A stretch of 64,000 bases of DNA from Pseudonocardia sp. HH130629-09. Lineage in GTDB: Bacteria; Actinomycetota; Actinomycetes; Mycobacteriales; Pseudonocardiaceae. Shown here piece by piece: positions 10,601-21,955 of this stretch. How positions within the stretch are numbered: the first letter of the stretch is position 1; every line of letters starts with the position of its first letter. Below the pieces are notes generated by a model, which did no database searches, was not told the DNA's origin, and was given only the letters and a program-made list of their open reading frames with translations. The stretch spans positions 2,728,001 through 2,792,000 of the forward strand of contig NZ_CP011868.1 in NCBI RefSeq assembly GCF_001294645.1. Direction: 5' to 3'. A program made the position numbers and the translations under genes.

Positions 10601-13600
10601 GTCGTGGCGGGCGGCGCCGGACACGGCGTCGGCGAGCCCGGCGATCGTCGGACGGGCGAACACGTGCCGCATCCGCAGTGCGGAGGCGAGCGTGGTGTTG
10701 ATCCGGGTCAGCAGCCGCGCGGCGAGCAGCGAGTCGCCGCCGAGTCGGAAGAAGTCGTCGTCGACGCCGAGCGGGTGGCCGTCGCCGAGTCTCAGGACCT
10801 CCCGGACGTGGTCGGCGAGGGCGATCTCGGTCGGGGTGCGGGGCGGCCGACCGCCCGGGGCCGACGCCGCCGGGGCGGGGGCGGGCAGGGCGCGCCGGTC
10901 GACCTTGCCGTTCGGGGTGAGCGGCAGCTCGTCCAGTACCACGACGGCCGACGGCACCTGATGGTCCGGCAGCCGCTGCGCCGCGAACGACCGCAGCGCC
11001 TCGGGCCGGGTGTCCTCCGGGTGTCCGGGGTGGACGGTCACGTAGCCGACGAGCTGCAGGCCGCCCGCCGGGCGGGGCACCGCGACGACGACGGCCGAGG
11101 CGACCGCCGGGTGCTCGCGCAGCACCGCGCGCGTGTGCTCCGGTTCCACCCGGTGCCCGCGGATCTTGATCTGGTGGTCGGCCCGGCCGAGGTGCTCCAG
11201 CTGGCCGTCGGCGGTCCACCGGGCGAGGTCCCCGGTGCGGTAGAGACGACCGCCCTCGGCGTCGAACGGGTCGGCGACGAAGCGCGCCGCGGACAGCCCC
11301 GGGCGACCGAGGTAGCCGTCGGCCAGCTGGGCCCCGCCCACGTACAGCTCCCCGGTGACCCCGGGGGCGACCGGGCGCAGCCGCCCGTCCAGGACCCGGG
11401 CCCGCAACCCCGGCAGCGGGCGCCCGATCGGCACCCGCCCACCGGTTCCGGCGTCGTCGGGGCAGCGACCGTCGAGGACCGCCGCGGTGGCGTCGCCGGT
11501 GACCTCGGTGGAGCCGTAGAAGTTGTGCAGTGTCGCGTCCGGCGCGGCCCGACGCATGGCGTCCCGGGTCGCGGCCGGCAGCGGCTCCCCCGAGGACACC
11601 CAGTGCCGCAACGAGTCCAGGTGCCCGGCCGGGTCGTCTGCGGTCATGCCGTCGGCCAGGGCCGGGACGGTGAGCAGGTGGGTGACGGCGTGGTCGCGGA
11701 CCGCCCGGCGCAGCGCGACGGCGTCGCGGGCGGTCCCGTCCGGCACGACGACGACCGTCGCGCCCGCGGTCAGCGGCCCGAACAGCTCGGTCACCGCGTC
11801 GACGAACCCGACCCCGCTCTTGGCCAGCGCGGTCGCGGTGCCGTCCAGCCCGAGCCGGGCGTTGCCCCGGGCCAGCCGGTGCGCGAGGGCGGCGTGGGAG
11901 AGCTGCACGCCCTTCGGCTCGCCGGTGGTCCCGGAGGTGAAGAGGATCTGTGCCGGGTCCTGCGGGCCGGGCCCGGCCCCGGGTTCCGCGGTCCCGCGGT
12001 CGAGAACGGTGCGGGTCGCGTCGTCGTCCATCAGGAGCCGCACCGGGGTGCCGGGGCCAGCGGGGTGGGCTGCCGCGGTGGCCCGGTCGGTCACGACCAC
12101 GGCCGGCGCACAGGCGGCGACGATCCGGGCGACGTGTGCCGCCGGGTGCGCCGGGTCCACGGGAACGCAGGCCGCGCCGGCCCGCAGCACCCCGGCGAGC
12201 ACGACGACGAGGTCGGTGCCGCGCGGCAGCAGCACCGCCACCCGACCCCCCGCGGCCGCGCCGTGCCCGCGCAACAGCGCGGCCAGGGCGTCGACCCGGG
12301 CGTCGAGCTCGGCGGCGGACCAGCGGGTCCCGCGGGCGGCGTCGACCACGGCGGTGGCGTCCGGGTCGGTCCGGGCGCGCCCGCGCAGCATGTCGTCCAC
12401 CGTGGACGGCCCGACCGGTTCCGCGGCGGGCCCGTGGGACCACCGCTCGATCCGCTCGGCGTCGTCGACGGGCAGCACGTCGAGGTCCGCGACGCGCTGC
12501 CGCGGGTCGGCGGCGATCGCGCCGAGCACCCCGGTGAGGACGGCGACGAACCGCTCGGCCGTGGCCCGGTCGAACAGGTCGGTCGCGGCGCTGACGTAGC
12601 CGCCAACCCCTGCGGGGGCGTCGACGAGGTAGACGTCGAGGTCGGTCTTGACCGCTCCGAGCTCGGCGGGGTCACGGCGGGACCGCACGCCGGGCAGGTC
12701 GAGCGGCTCGGACTCCTCGACGAGCCGCAGGTGGGTGAGCAGCACCTGGTGCACGGGGTTGCGCCGGGCCGAGCGCGGCGTCCCCAGCGCGGTGACGATC
12801 TGGTCGAACGGTGCGGCCTGGTGGGCGAACCCGGAGAGCACGGTCTCCCGGGTGCGGTCGAGCACGTCGGCGAGCCGGTCCCCGGGCGCGATCCGGTGCC
12901 GCAGGGGCAGCACGCCGGCGAAGTAGCCGACCGCGTCGGCGACGCCCTCCTCGGTGCGGCCACCGACCGGTGACCCGACGACGACGTCGGCGCCCGGGCC
13001 GGGTCCCGTGTCACTGGTCCCAGTGTCGCCGCTCCCGGTGTCGCCGAGCATCGCCACGGCGAGGGCGACCGCGGCATGGGCGACCATGAACGAGGTGACG
13101 CCGAGGTCCTCGGCCACGGTGCGAAGATCGGAGCTCACCTTGGGATCCAGGGTGAACGCGACGTCCTCGCCCCGGTGGGTGGGCTCGACCGGCCGCGGCC
13201 GGTCGGCGCAGATCGTCGACTCCTCGGGCGCCCCGGCCAGCGCGCCCCGCCAGTAGGCCAGGTGCCGGGCCAGCTCCGAGCTCGGGTCGTCCGGGCGGCC
13301 GAGGTGCTCGCGCTGCCAGAGCGCGTGGTCGGCGTACTGCACCGGCAGCGGCGCCCAGTCCGGCTCACCACCGGCCAACCGCGCCCGGTACGCCGTCGAC
13401 ACGTCCCGCAACAGCACCGGCAACGACCACTCGTCCACCGCATGGTGATGCACCGCCAACACGAACCGCCACCCGTCGGCCGCCGTCCGCAACAACGCCG
13501 CACGCACCGGCAGATCGGCGGCCAGATCGAACCGCGCCCGCACCACGGCGTCGACACGCCCCCCGACCACCTCCGGACGGGCACCCGTCAGGTCCTCAAC

Positions 13601-16600
13601 CGCCACGGGCACCTCGACCTCGGCCACGGGCACGATCTCCTGCAGCAACCGGCCGTCGCCCTCGCGCAGCAACGTCCGCAGCGCCTCGTGCCGCACGACC
13701 ACGTCACGCACGGCACCGACCAGCGCATCGACGACGACGTCACCGGTCAGCGTCATGACGATCGGGACCACGTAGCGGCCACCGGGCCCGCCGAGCCGGT
13801 CGGCGAACCACAGTGCCAGCTGCCCGTAGGAGGCGGGCACCGGGTCCGGGCGGGGGATGTCGCCCGGACGGACGGCCGGGCGTGCCGAGCCGGCGGCGTC
13901 GACCAGTGTCGCGAGCGCGGCGACCGTGGGGCGGTCGAACACGTCGCGCAGGGTCGTCGCGGCGCCGGTGGCGGCGTTGATCCGGGCGACGAGCCGGGTC
14001 GCGAGCAGCGAGTGCCCGCCGAGACGGAAGAAGTCGTCATCGGCGGAGAGTTCCGCGTCCGGGCCGAGCGACAGCACCTCGCGGAAGGCCTCCGCGAGCA
14101 GCCGTTCGGTGTCGGTGGCCGGGGCCCGCCCGCCGGCGTCGGTGGCCGGTCCGGGTGCGGGCAGCGCGCGGCGGTCCACCTTCCCGTTCGGGGTGAGCGG
14201 CAGCGCGTCGAGCTCCACCAGCGCCGAGGGCACCAGGTGCTCGGGGAGGCGCTCGGTGAGGAAGGTCCGCAGCTCACCGGGCAGGTCCGGCCGGGTCCGG
14301 CCGGGACGGGCGGTCACGTACCCGACGAGCCGGGTGCCGCCCGCCGGGTGCTCCCCGGCGACGACGACGGCCGACGCGACGTCCGGGTGTGCGCGCAGCG
14401 CTGCCCGCGCCTGCCCGGGCTCGACCCGGTGTCCGCGGATCTTCACCTGGTCGTCGGCACGACCGAGGTGTTCGAGCTGCCCGTCGGCGGTCCACCGGGC
14501 CAGGTCACCGGTGCGGTAGAGCCGGGTGCCGGGGCGGCCGAACGGGTCGGCGACGAACCGCTCGGCCGTGGGACCCGGCCGTCCCCGGTAGCCGTCGGCG
14601 AGCTGGGGGCCGCCCAGGTACAGCTCCCCGGTGACGCCCGGGGCGACCGGGCGCAGCCAACCGTCGAGGACCCGGGCGGTGACGCCAGGCTGCGGGCGCC
14701 CGATCGGCACCCGGGTGCCGGCCGGGACGAGCCCGTCGACGTCGGCGACCGTGGCGTCGCCGGTGACCTCGGTCGAGCCGTAGAAGTTGTGCAGCGCCGC
14801 GGCCGGCGCGGTCCGGCGCATGGCGTCCCGGGTACCGGGCGTCAACGGCTCCCCCGAGGACACCCAGTGCCGCAGCGTGTGCAGGACCGGCCCCCCGGAG
14901 CCGGCGACGTCGGTCCCGGCGAGACCGTCGGCGAGGGCGGGCACGGTGAGCAGGTGGGTGACCGCGTGCTCCTCGACGGCGGCGGCGAGCGCCGCGGCAT
15001 CGCGCGCGGTCGCCTCCGGGGCCACGACGACGGTGGCACCGGCCGTGAGCGGCCCGAACAGCTCGGTGACCGCGTCGACGAACCCGACCCCGCTCTTGAC
15101 CAGCGCGGTCGCGCCGGCGTCGAGGTCGAGCAGCGCGTTGCCCCAGTCCAGCCGGTGGGCCAGGGCCGCATGACTCAGCTGCACGCCCTTCGGCTCCCCG
15201 GTGGTGCCGGAGGTGAAGACGATCTGGGCGGTGTCACCCGGCGACGGCGCGGGCAGCGGCGGGGCGGGGACCTCGACGCGGTCGGGGATGTCGGAGACCG
15301 CGAGCAGCCGCTCCGCGCCGACCGGCAGGTCAGGTCCCCCGGCCCCGGTGACGACGAGCCGGGGCCCGGCCACCTCGACCAGCCGTGCCAGGTGCGCGGC
15401 GGGGTGCGCCGGGTCGAGCGGCACGCAGGCCGCACCGGCCCGCAGCACGCCCGCCAGGACGCCCACCAGCTCGGTGCTGCGGGGCAGCAGCACCCCGACC
15501 CGGTCGCCCGGGTTCACGCCGCGGGCTGCCAGGGTCGTGGCGACGGCGTCGATCCGGGCATCGAGCTCGGCGGCGGTCCACCGGCGTCCGTTCGCCCCGT
15601 CCACCACCGCGGTGCCCGACGGGTCGGCGGCGGCCCGACGGCGCAGCAGGGCGTCCACCGTGGGAGGAACGGCGCCGTCGGTGTTTCCGGTCCCGGTCGG
15701 GCCGTGGGCCCAGTCCGCGAGGCGGGCGGCGTCGTCGTCGGGCAGCAGGTCCAGCCCGGCGACCGGCAGGTCCGGGTCGGCGGCGATCGCGGCCAGCGCC
15801 CGGGTGAGCACCACGACGAACCGCTCCGCGGTGCCCCGGTCGAACAGGTCGGTCGCGGCCGTGACGAAGCCGTCGACGCGACCGGGGGCGTCGGTCAGGT
15901 ACACGTCGAGGTCGGTCTTCGCCGCGCCGATGCCGGTGGTGTCCGGGCGGGCGTCGGTGCCCGGCAGCGTCAGCGGGTAGGGCTCCCCGGTGTGCTGCTG
16001 GTGGGTGAGCATGACCTGGTAGAGGGGGTTGCGGGCGGAGTCGCCCGCCGCACCGGTGGCGGCGACGATGCGGTCCAGCGGTGCGTCCTGGTGGGCGAAG
16101 GCGTCGAGCACGGTCTCCCGGACCCGGGCCAGAACGTCGGCCGGGCGGTCGCCGGCCGCGATGCGGTGGCGGATCGGGAGGACGCCCGCGAAGTAGCCGA
16201 CCACGTCGTCGACGCCGCCCTCGGTGCGGCCGCCGACCGGCGACCCCAGGACCACGTCGCGGGTGGCGGCGCCGGTCCCGTCGAGCGCGGTCACCGCGAG
16301 GGCCACCGCGGCCTGGGCGATCATGAACGAGGTGACCCCGTGGCGGGACGCGACGGCGCGCAGGCCGGCCACGACGTCGTCACCGAGGGTGAAGGCGACG
16401 TCCGTGCCGCGGTGGGTGGGCTCGACCGGCCGCGGCCGGTCGGCGCAGATCGTCGACTCCTCGGGCGCCCCAGCCAGCGCGCCCCGCCAGTAGGCCAGGT
16501 GCCGGGCCAGCTCCGAGCTCGGGTCGTCCGGGCGGCCGAGGTGCTCGCGCTGCCAGAGCGCGTGGTCGGCGTACTGCACCGGCAGCGGCGCCCAGTCCGG

Positions 16601-16800
16601 CTCACCACCGGCCAACCGCGCCCGGTACGCCGTCGACACGTCCCGCAACAGCACCGGCAACGACCACTCGTCCACCGCATGGTGATGCACCGCCAACACG
16701 AACCGCCACCCGTCGGCCGCCGTCCGCAACAACGCCGCACGCACCGGCAGATCGGCGGCCAGATCGAACCGCGCCCGCACCACGGCGTCGACACGCCCCC
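4685..16800 (-). CDS. Siderophore NRPS, C-terminal part: (C2)-A2-T2-C3-A3-T3-C4-linker-C5-A4-T4-TE
   Basis: Continuation of the NRPS in a shifted frame downstream of 16796-16800, about 4038 residues to the stop. Approximate spans by position: rest of C2 to ~15710; A2 15650-14170; T2 14115-13900; C3 13850-12480; A3 12430-10930; T3 10830-10620; C4 10590-9160; unassigned linker 9160-8750; C5 8720-7430; A4 7390-5820; T4 5790-5560; TE 5500-4700. A2 and A3 share the specificity residues V-D-T-L-V-S-F-G-D, the Val-Asp pattern known for beta-alanine domains. A4 reads about D-A-E-D-S-G-L-V-N, which I cannot assign. C2 and C3 have HHHAVDEW and C4 HHIVIDEG (HHxxxDE for HHxxxDG). C5 has EHVLLDGW. Carrier motifs are GGHSLL, GGDSLL and GGNSLL. 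The TE has GWSFGG and a late His in TGTDHN, as in EntF. No independent start is clear, so this is most likely the second half of one gene. Confidence 0.85.
9426..9482 (-). repeat. 15-bp tandem repeat encoding DDSRR units in NRPS domain C4
   Basis: Three full units and one partial unit of a 15-base repeat (9426-9440, 9441-9455, 9456-9470, 9471-9482) encode repeated Asp-Asp-Ser-Arg-Arg in a surface insertion near the C-terminal half of C4. The length is in frame. It is a candidate variable-number repeat. Confidence 0.9.
13173..13650 (-). repeat. Near-identical condensation-domain segment, copy 2 (in C3)
   Basis: Partner of the block at 16410-16886, about 3.24 kb away, which is one module length. 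The centre of the block uses TTG and GTT-type codons more often than the surrounding NRPS sequence, hinting at a different origin. It is long enough to cause short-read misassembly. Confidence 0.88.
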
Positions 16801-19800
16801 GACCACCTCCGGACGGGCACCCGTCAGGTCCTCGACCGCCACGGGCACCTCGACCTCGGCCACGGGCACGATCTCCTGCAGCAACCCGCGGTCGTCCTCG
16901 CGCAGCAGGGTGCGCAGCGCCTCGTGCCGCGCCACGACGTCGTGCACCGCACCGGCGAGCGCGTCGCCGTCGACGTCGCCGGACAGGCGGGCGACGGTCG
17001 GGACGACGTAGCGGCCGCCCGGCCCCCCGAGCTGCTCGGCGAACCACAGCGCCTGCTGGCCCGGTGACGCGGGGATCCGGTCGGGCCGGGGGGCGGGTGC
17101 GGTGCCGGGTCCGGCGTCGGAGCCGGCTGCGGTGGGCAGCTCGCCGAGCAGGGTGGTGAGCCCGGCGATCGTGGGCCGGTCGAAGACGTCGCGCAGCGTG
17201 ACCCGGGCACCCGCCGTCGCGTTGAGGCGCGCGACCAGTCGGGTCGCGAGCAGCGAGTGTCCGCCCAGGGCGAAGAAGTCGTCGTCGATGCCCGGCCCGG
17301 CGTCACCGGGCAGGCCAAGGACGTCGCGGAAGAGGCCGGCCAGCGCGCGCTCGGTGGGGGTGCGCGGCGGACGGCCGGTGGTGGCCTGCGCGGCGAGTGG
17401 TCCGGGATCGGGCAGTGCGCGGCGGTCGATCTTGCCGTTGGGGGTGACCGGGAAGCGGTCGAGCTCGACGACGGCGGCGGGCACCATGTGGTCGGGCAGC
17501 AGCGCCGCGAGGTGCTCGCGCAACACCGCCGGGACGTCGTGGTCCGGTGTCTCGGCGGACGCGGCGTCGACGGTCACGTAGCCGACCAGCTGCGTCCCGG
17601 CCGCCGGGTGCTCGTGCGCGACGACGAGCGCTCGGGTCACCGACGGGTGTCCTTCCAGAGCGGCCGCGACCTCGCCTGGCTCGACCCGGTGGCCGCGGAT
17701 CTTGACCTGGTCGTCGGCCCGGCCGAGGTACTCCAGCACACCGTCGGCGGTGCGCCGCACCAGGTCACCGGTGCGGTAGAGGCGCCGCCCGTGGCCCTCG
17801 GGGTCGGCGACGAACCGCTCGGCGGTGCGAGCGGGGCGTCCGACGTAGCCGGTGGCGACCTGGGCGCCGCCGAGGTAGAGCTCGCCGGGCGTCCCGACGG
17901 GCACCGGGCGCAGCCAGGCGTCGAGCACCCGGGCCCGGGTGTTGGCCATCGGGGTCCCGATCGGCACCACCGCGCCCCGGCCCGGAGCCGCCGGATCGAC
18001 CTCGTGGTGGGTGATCTCGCCGGTCTCGGTGGGCCCGTAGACGTTGAGCACGGTGCCGCCGGTGAGCGTGCACAGCGCGGTCGCCAGGGCGGTGGGGAAC
18101 GCCTCGCCCGCCACCATCGTCACCGTCGGCGACGGCAGCGCCGTGTCGTCCGTGCGGACGAACTCCTCGCCCATCGAGGGCACGAAGTTGATCCGGTTCA
18201 CCGCGTGCCGCCGGATCACCTCGTGCAGGTAGTCGGGGTCGCCGTGCCGCCCGTCTGCGGCCACGACCAGGGTGCCGCCCTCGGTGAGCGGTGTGAACAC
18301 CTCGGGGGCGGACACGTCGAACGACACGGGGGTCTTCATCAGGACGGTCTCGCCCGCGGCGAGCGGGTAGTGCTTCCGCCCCCAGGTCAGGCGGTTGACC
18401 AGGGCCCGGTGCGGGACCTCGACGCCCTTGGGCCGTCCGGTCGTCCCCGAGGTGAAGATGACGTAGACCGGGTCCTCGGCGTCCGGGTCCCGCGACAGCG
18501 CGGGCGCGGTCGCCCGGCCGCGGTCCAGCTCGGCACGGTGCTCGTCGAGGTGCAGCAGCCCCGGCCCGGTGCCCGTGGCGGTGGGGATCTCGCGGTCGGT
18601 GACGGTGCGGTCGGTGACGGTGCGGTCGGTGACGACCAGGCGCGGGGCGCCGTCCTCGAGGATCGCGGAGACCCGCCCGGCCGGGAGGGCCGGGTCGATC
18701 GGCAGGTAGCCGGCGCCCGCCCGCAGGACGGCGGCCAGGACGACGACGAGGTCGGGGCTGCGGCCCAGCAGCACGCCGACCCGGTCCCCCGGCTCGACCC
18801 CGCGCCGGACCAGCAGCTCCGCCAGGGCGTTCACCCGGGCGTCGAGCTCGGCGAATGTCCAGCGCGCGCCGGTCACGTCGTCGACCACCGCGGTCCGGTC
18901 CGGGGTGCGGGCCACCTGGCGGCGGACCAGCTCGTCGACCGTGGACGCCGGCGGCGGCAGGACGACACCGTCCACACCGGCCGGGAGCGCGGTGACCCGG
19001 TCTGCGGGGGCGGCCCGGTCGAGCTCGGCCAGGGTCGAGCCGACCGGCAGGTCCAGCACCGCGTCGAGGTGGGCGGCGAACCGCTGCGCGTGCTCGGCCA
19101 GCGTCCGGCCCGCATGCGACCGGTCGCGCCCGCGCAGCTCCAGCCGGAAGCCGTGGACGGAGTCGTTGTAGACCGAGAGGTCCAGCCGGCCGATCGGACC
19201 CGGGTTGACCGTCTGCTCGACGCCCGGGGTCCCGGCGAAGTCCGCCGCGTAGTCCAGGGCCTTGATGTTGACGACCGGCAGCTCCAGGTAGGCGGCCTCA
19301 CCGCCGGGCCACAACCGGGCGAGCCGGGCGTCCTCGATCGCGGTGTGCGACGCGACCCCGCGGATCTGCGCCGAGACGGCCGCCAGCAGCTCGCCGGCCG
19401 TGGTGCGCGCTCCGATCCCGACGACCACCGGGAAGATGCGCGAGGCCATCGAGGGGGTGCGCAGCAGGGCCGCGCCGTCGCGGAGCATGAACGGCATGCG
19501 GACCGCGACGCGGTCCAGGTGCCGGTCCCGCGCGGTGTACAGGCCCCACAGCGCGACGAGGGCGTCCGGCCAGGTCAGCCTGGCGGGCCGGGCGAATGCG
19601 GCGATCCGGTCCCGCACGTCCGCGCCGAGCGGTACCCGCACCGTGTGCGGGCGGAAGCCGAACGCGTCGGCGAGGTCGCCGACGTCGTCGGGGGTGCCGG
19701 CGTCGACGTCGAGGACCGCCCGCCAGTGGTCCTCGGTGGGTGCCGCGTCCGGGCCGACTGGGCCGTCGGCGCCACCGGCGGCGACGGCGTCGGCCAGCCC

Positions 19801-20307
19801 GGCGAACCAGCGCTCGGGGGCCGGTGCGCCCGTGACCCGCGCCGTGTAGAGCTCGGCGGTCCGCCGGACGAACAACGACACTCCGTAGGCGTCGAGCACC
19901 AGGTGGTGGTGGGTGAACGCCCACGCCCAGCCGCCCGCGGCACGCCGGACCAGCGACGACCACGGCGCGTACAGCGCGTCGCCGTGCGCGCTCCCGCGGT
20001 AGTCGACGCGGGCCCGCTCGACGATCGCGTCGTCGTCGAGCGGGTCGTCGACGACCTCGGTACGCACCGTGGCGGTGTCGTCGACCCACTGCACCGGGCT
20101 GCCGTCGACCTCACCGAACCGCACCCGCAGCGCCTCGGTCTCGGCGACGGCGTCGTCGACCGCGGCCACGAACGCCGCCGGGTCGATCGGGCCGGCGAGC
20201 CAGACGACCTGACCGACCCGGTAGACGGTCGAGGTCGGGAACAGCTGCTGCGCGGACCACACCCCGCGCTGCGCCACGGACAACGGCAGGCGTACAGGAG
20301 AGCTCAC
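16321..20307 (-). CDS. Siderophore NRPS, N-terminal part: C1-A1-T1-(C2), frameshifted
   Basis: Start of the NRPS. The GTG at 20307 sits behind a GGAGAAGGA site, 1 nt after the AMP-ligase stop. Residues ~5-440 are an EntF-like condensation domain expected to accept the aryl group from the carrier; its motif is HHLVLDA (134-140), with Ala for the usual Gly. A1 (~455-960) has [11 protein letters not shown] and specificity residues D-V-P-N-M-A-V-E-I, which I cannot match to a substrate. T1 carries Ser1017 in GGHSLL. C2 starts near 1075 and stays in frame to about residue 1170, where a 5-C run at 16796-16800 shifts the frame. As written the protein would end at 1328 after ~158 unrelated residues. 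Restoring one base gives one 5207-residue protein ending at 4685. A VTDRT repeat (three copies) sits near residues 558-571. Confidence 0.85.
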   Translation of the reverse strand: MSSPVRLPLSVAQRGVWSAQQLFPTSTVYRVGQVVWLAGPIDPAAFVAAVDDAVAETEALRVRFGEVDGSPVQWVDDTATVRTEVVDDPLDDDAIVERARVDYRGSAHGDALYAPWSSLVRRAAGGWAWAFTHHHLVLDAYGVSLFVRRTAELYTARVTGAPAPERWFAGLADAVAAGGADGPVGPDAAPTEDHWRAVLDVDAGTPDDVGDLADAFGFRPHTVRVPLGADVRDRIAAFARPARLTWPDALVALWGLYTARDRHLDRVAVRMPFMLRDGAALLRTPSMASRIFPVVVGIGARTTAGELLAAVSAQIRGVASHTAIEDARLARLWPGGEAAYLELPVVNIKALDYAADFAGTPGVEQTVNPGPIGRLDLSVYNDSVHGFRLELRGRDRSHAGRTLAEHAQRFAAHLDAVLDLPVGSTLAELDRAAPADRVTALPAGVDGVVLPPPASTVDELVRRQVARTPDRTAVVDDVTGARWTFAELDARVNALAELLVRRGVEPGDRVGVLLGRSPDLVVVLAAVLRAGAGYLPIDPALPAGRVSAILEDGAPRLVVTDRTVTDRTVTDREIPTATGTGPGLLHLDEHRAELDRGRATAPALSRDPDAEDPVYVIFTSGTTGRPKGVEVPHRALVNRLTWGRKHYPLAAGETVLMKTPVSFDVSAPEVFTPLTEGGTLVVAADGRHGDPDYLHEVIRRHAVNRINFVPSMGEEFVRTDDTALPSPTVTMVAGEAFPTALATALCTLTGGTVLNVYGPTETGEITHHEVDPAAPGRGAVVPIGTPMANTRARVLDAWLRPVPVGTPGELYLGGAQVATGYVGRPARTAERFVADPEGHGRRLYRTGDLVRRTADGVLEYLGRADDQVKIRGHRVEPGEVAAALEGHPSVTRALVVAHEHPAAGTQLVGYVTVDAASAETPDHDVPAVLREHLAALLPDHMVPAAVVELDRFPVTPNGKIDRRALPDPGPLAAQATTGRPPRTPTERALAGLFRDVLGLPGDAGPGIDDDFFALGGHSLLATRLVARLNATAGARVTLRDVFDRPTIAGLTTLLGELPTAAGSDAGPGTAPAPRPDRIPASPGQQALWFAEQLGGPGGRYVVPTVARLSGDVDGDALAGAVHDVVARHEALRTLLREDDRGLLQEIVPVAEVEVPVAVEDLTGARPEVVGGVSTPWCGRGSIWPPICRCVRRCCGRRPTGGGSCWRCITMRWTSGRCRCCCGTCRRRTGRGWPVVSRTGRRCRCSTPTTRSGSASTSAARTTRARSWPGTWPTGGARWLGRPRSRRSAPTGRGRSSPPTAARTSPSPSVTTSWPACAPSRPATGSPRS
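16410..16886 (-). repeat. Near-identical condensation-domain segment, copy 1 (in C2)
   Basis: About 477 bases match 13173-13650 except for two substitutions and one missing C. It encodes the active-site part of C2 (HHHAVDEW). The flanking parts of the two C domains are clearly more diverged, so the block looks freshly homogenised by recombination or gene conversion. Confidence 0.88.
16796..16800 (-). other. Single-base frameshift in a C run within the NRPS gene
   Basis: The run has five C here, but six C in the otherwise near-identical paralogous stretch at ~13558-13563. The total span 4685-20307 is 15623 bases, one short of a multiple of three, so exactly one missing base explains the break. 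Either a sequencing or assembly indel or a true mutation. Confidence 0.9.
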
Positions 20308-20308
20308 G

Positions 20309-21955
20309 TCAGTCCTTCTCCACTCGCTGGGCGCGCTTGCTGACCTTCCCGGCGACCGTGCTCGGGAACGCCGGGACGACCTCGACGAGGTCCGGGAGCT
20401 TGTAGGCGGCCAGGCCGCGTTCCCGCAGGAACGCACGGGCACCGGCCAGCGTCAGCGCCCCGGTGTCGGCGCCCTCCCGGGGCACGAGGTAGGCCTTGGT
20501 GCGCTCGCCGAGCACGTCGTCGGGGACGCCGACGACCGAGGCGTCGTGCACCGCCGGGTGCGCGAGCAGGTGGTTCTCGACCTCTTCGGGCGCGATCTTG
20601 GTCCCGCCCCGGTTGATCTGGTCCTTGGCCCGCCCGACGACCGTCAGGTAGCCGCGGTCGTCCTGCTGGACGAGGTCGCCGACCCGGTAGAACCCGCCGT
20701 CGGTGAACACGGTCCGGTCGTGCTCCGGGGCGCGGTAGTACCCGCGGACGGTCGCCGGGCCCCGGGTCAGCAGGTGCCCCGGGCTGCCGGGACGCACGGG
20801 GCGGCCCTCGTCGTCGACGATCAGGATCTCGTCCGCGTCCGAGGTCGGTCTGCCCTGCCGGGTGGTGATCGTCTCCTCGTCCGCGTCGAGATCGGTGAAG
20901 GTGTGCAGGCCCTCGGCCATGCCGTAGCTCTGCTGCAGCGTGGCGCCGAGCTCGCGGCCGATCCGGCGGGCGGCCTCCACCCCGAACTTCGCGCCGCCGA
21001 CGCGGACCGTGCGCAGGCTGGAGAGGTCGTGGTCCGGGCGCAGCGAGGAGTTGAGCCAGGCCAGCGCCAGCGGCGGGACCAGGGCGGTCTCGGTGACCCG
21101 GTGCCGCTCGATCAGGGGGAACACCGTGTCGGGGCTGCCGTCGGTGGCGAGTACGACCGTCGCCCCGGCGTGCAGGGCACCCAGGTACCCGGGTGAACGC
21201 ATCGCGAAGCTGTGCGGCATCGGCAGGACGACCAGCTGGACGGTGTCCGCAGTGACCCCGCCGACCCGCGCAGCGTGGAGCATCGAGCCCAGGTAGCCCT
21301 CGTGGGTGTGCGGGATGAGCTTGGAGGTGCCCGTCGTGCCCCCGGACAGCTGCAGGAACGCGACGTCCGACGGCAGCGAGCGGCGCTCGTGGCGCAGCGG
21401 TGCGTGCGCGAGCAGCGCGTCCAGCTCCGGGCCGCCGCCGTCGCGGCCCAGGACGACGGTGTGCTCCACCGTGGCCGACGACGCGGCGATGCCGGCGGCG
21501 AGCCCGGCGAGGTCGCTGCCGTCGTAGGAGGCGACGGTGACGTAGGCGCGCGCCCCGGCGAGGTCGACGAAGTGGGCGATCTCGTTGCGCTCGTGGGCGG
21601 GCAGCGCCAGTACGGGGATCGCGCCGAGCTCGAACAGCCCGAACACCACCGGGATGTGGGCGGCGACGTTGGGCAGCTGTACGACGACCCGGTCACCGCG
21701 GCCGATCCCCCGCGCGCGGAACCCGGCGGCCGCCCGCAGCACACGGTCGCCGAGCTCGGCATAGGTGAGGCGGTCGTCGCCCGCGATCACGGCGACGGCG
21801 TCGGGCACCCGCTCGACCGACGCGAAGAGGATCTCGGGGAAGGTCAGGTCCACCCAGTGCCCGTCCCTGCGGTACCGGGCGGCGAACTCCTCCGGGTGCG
21901 CGACCACGCCGTCCAGCACCAGCGGCCGGAGCTGGCCGTCCTGCACGACGCTCAC
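20309..21955 (-). CDS. EntE/DhbE-type aryl-AMP ligase with altered pocket, probable 3,4-dihydroxybenzoate activation
   Basis: Stand-alone adenylation enzyme of 548 residues that would activate the aryl acid and load it on the carrier-dehydratase fusion. Motifs: [15 protein letters not shown] (~203-217), [24 protein letters not shown] and the C-terminal lysine region GKVSKRA. Similarity to DhbE/EntE is high along the whole length. In the pocket, DhbE has H-N-Y-P-L-S-S (residues 234-240); here it is H248-S-F-A-M-R-S254. The Asn that contacts the 2-OH of 2,3-dihydroxybenzoate is Ser, while the Ser near the 3-OH is kept. That fits a substrate without a 2-OH. The GTG at 21955 overlaps the panD stop (GTGA). 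Confidence 0.9.
   Translation of the reverse strand: MSVVQDGQLRPLVLDGVVAHPEEFAARYRRDGHWVDLTFPEILFASVERVPDAVAVIAGDDRLTYAELGDRVLRAAAGFRARGIGRGDRVVVQLPNVAAHIPVVFGLFELGAIPVLALPAHERNEIAHFVDLAGARAYVTVASYDGSDLAGLAAGIAASSATVEHTVVLGRDGGGPELDALLAHAPLRHERRSLPSDVAFLQLSGGTTGTSKLIPHTHEGYLGSMLHAARVGGVTADTVQLVVLPMPHSFAMRSPGYLGALHAGATVVLATDGSPDTVFPLIERHRVTETALVPPLALAWLNSSLRPDHDLSSLRTVRVGGAKFGVEAARRIGRELGATLQQSYGMAEGLHTFTDLDADEETITTRQGRPTSDADEILIVDDEGRPVRPGSPGHLLTRGPATVRGYYRAPEHDRTVFTDGGFYRVGDLVQQDDRGYLTVVGRAKDQINRGGTKIAPEEVENHLLAHPAVHDASVVGVPDDVLGERTKAYLVPREGADTGALTLAGARAFLRERGLAAYKLPDLVEVVPAFPSTVAGKVSKRAQRVEKD

Noticed and set aside
13076..17011. 1311-codon open frame on the plus strand
   Set aside because: Shadow of the NRPS C2-A2-C3 region; it repeats itself only because the NRPS modules do.
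16801..17047. N-terminal ~80 residues of the 4120-codon NRPS frame upstream of the frameshift
   Set aside because: Arg-rich, out of frame with the C2 domain, which is encoded there in the other frame; a shadow, not an alternative start.
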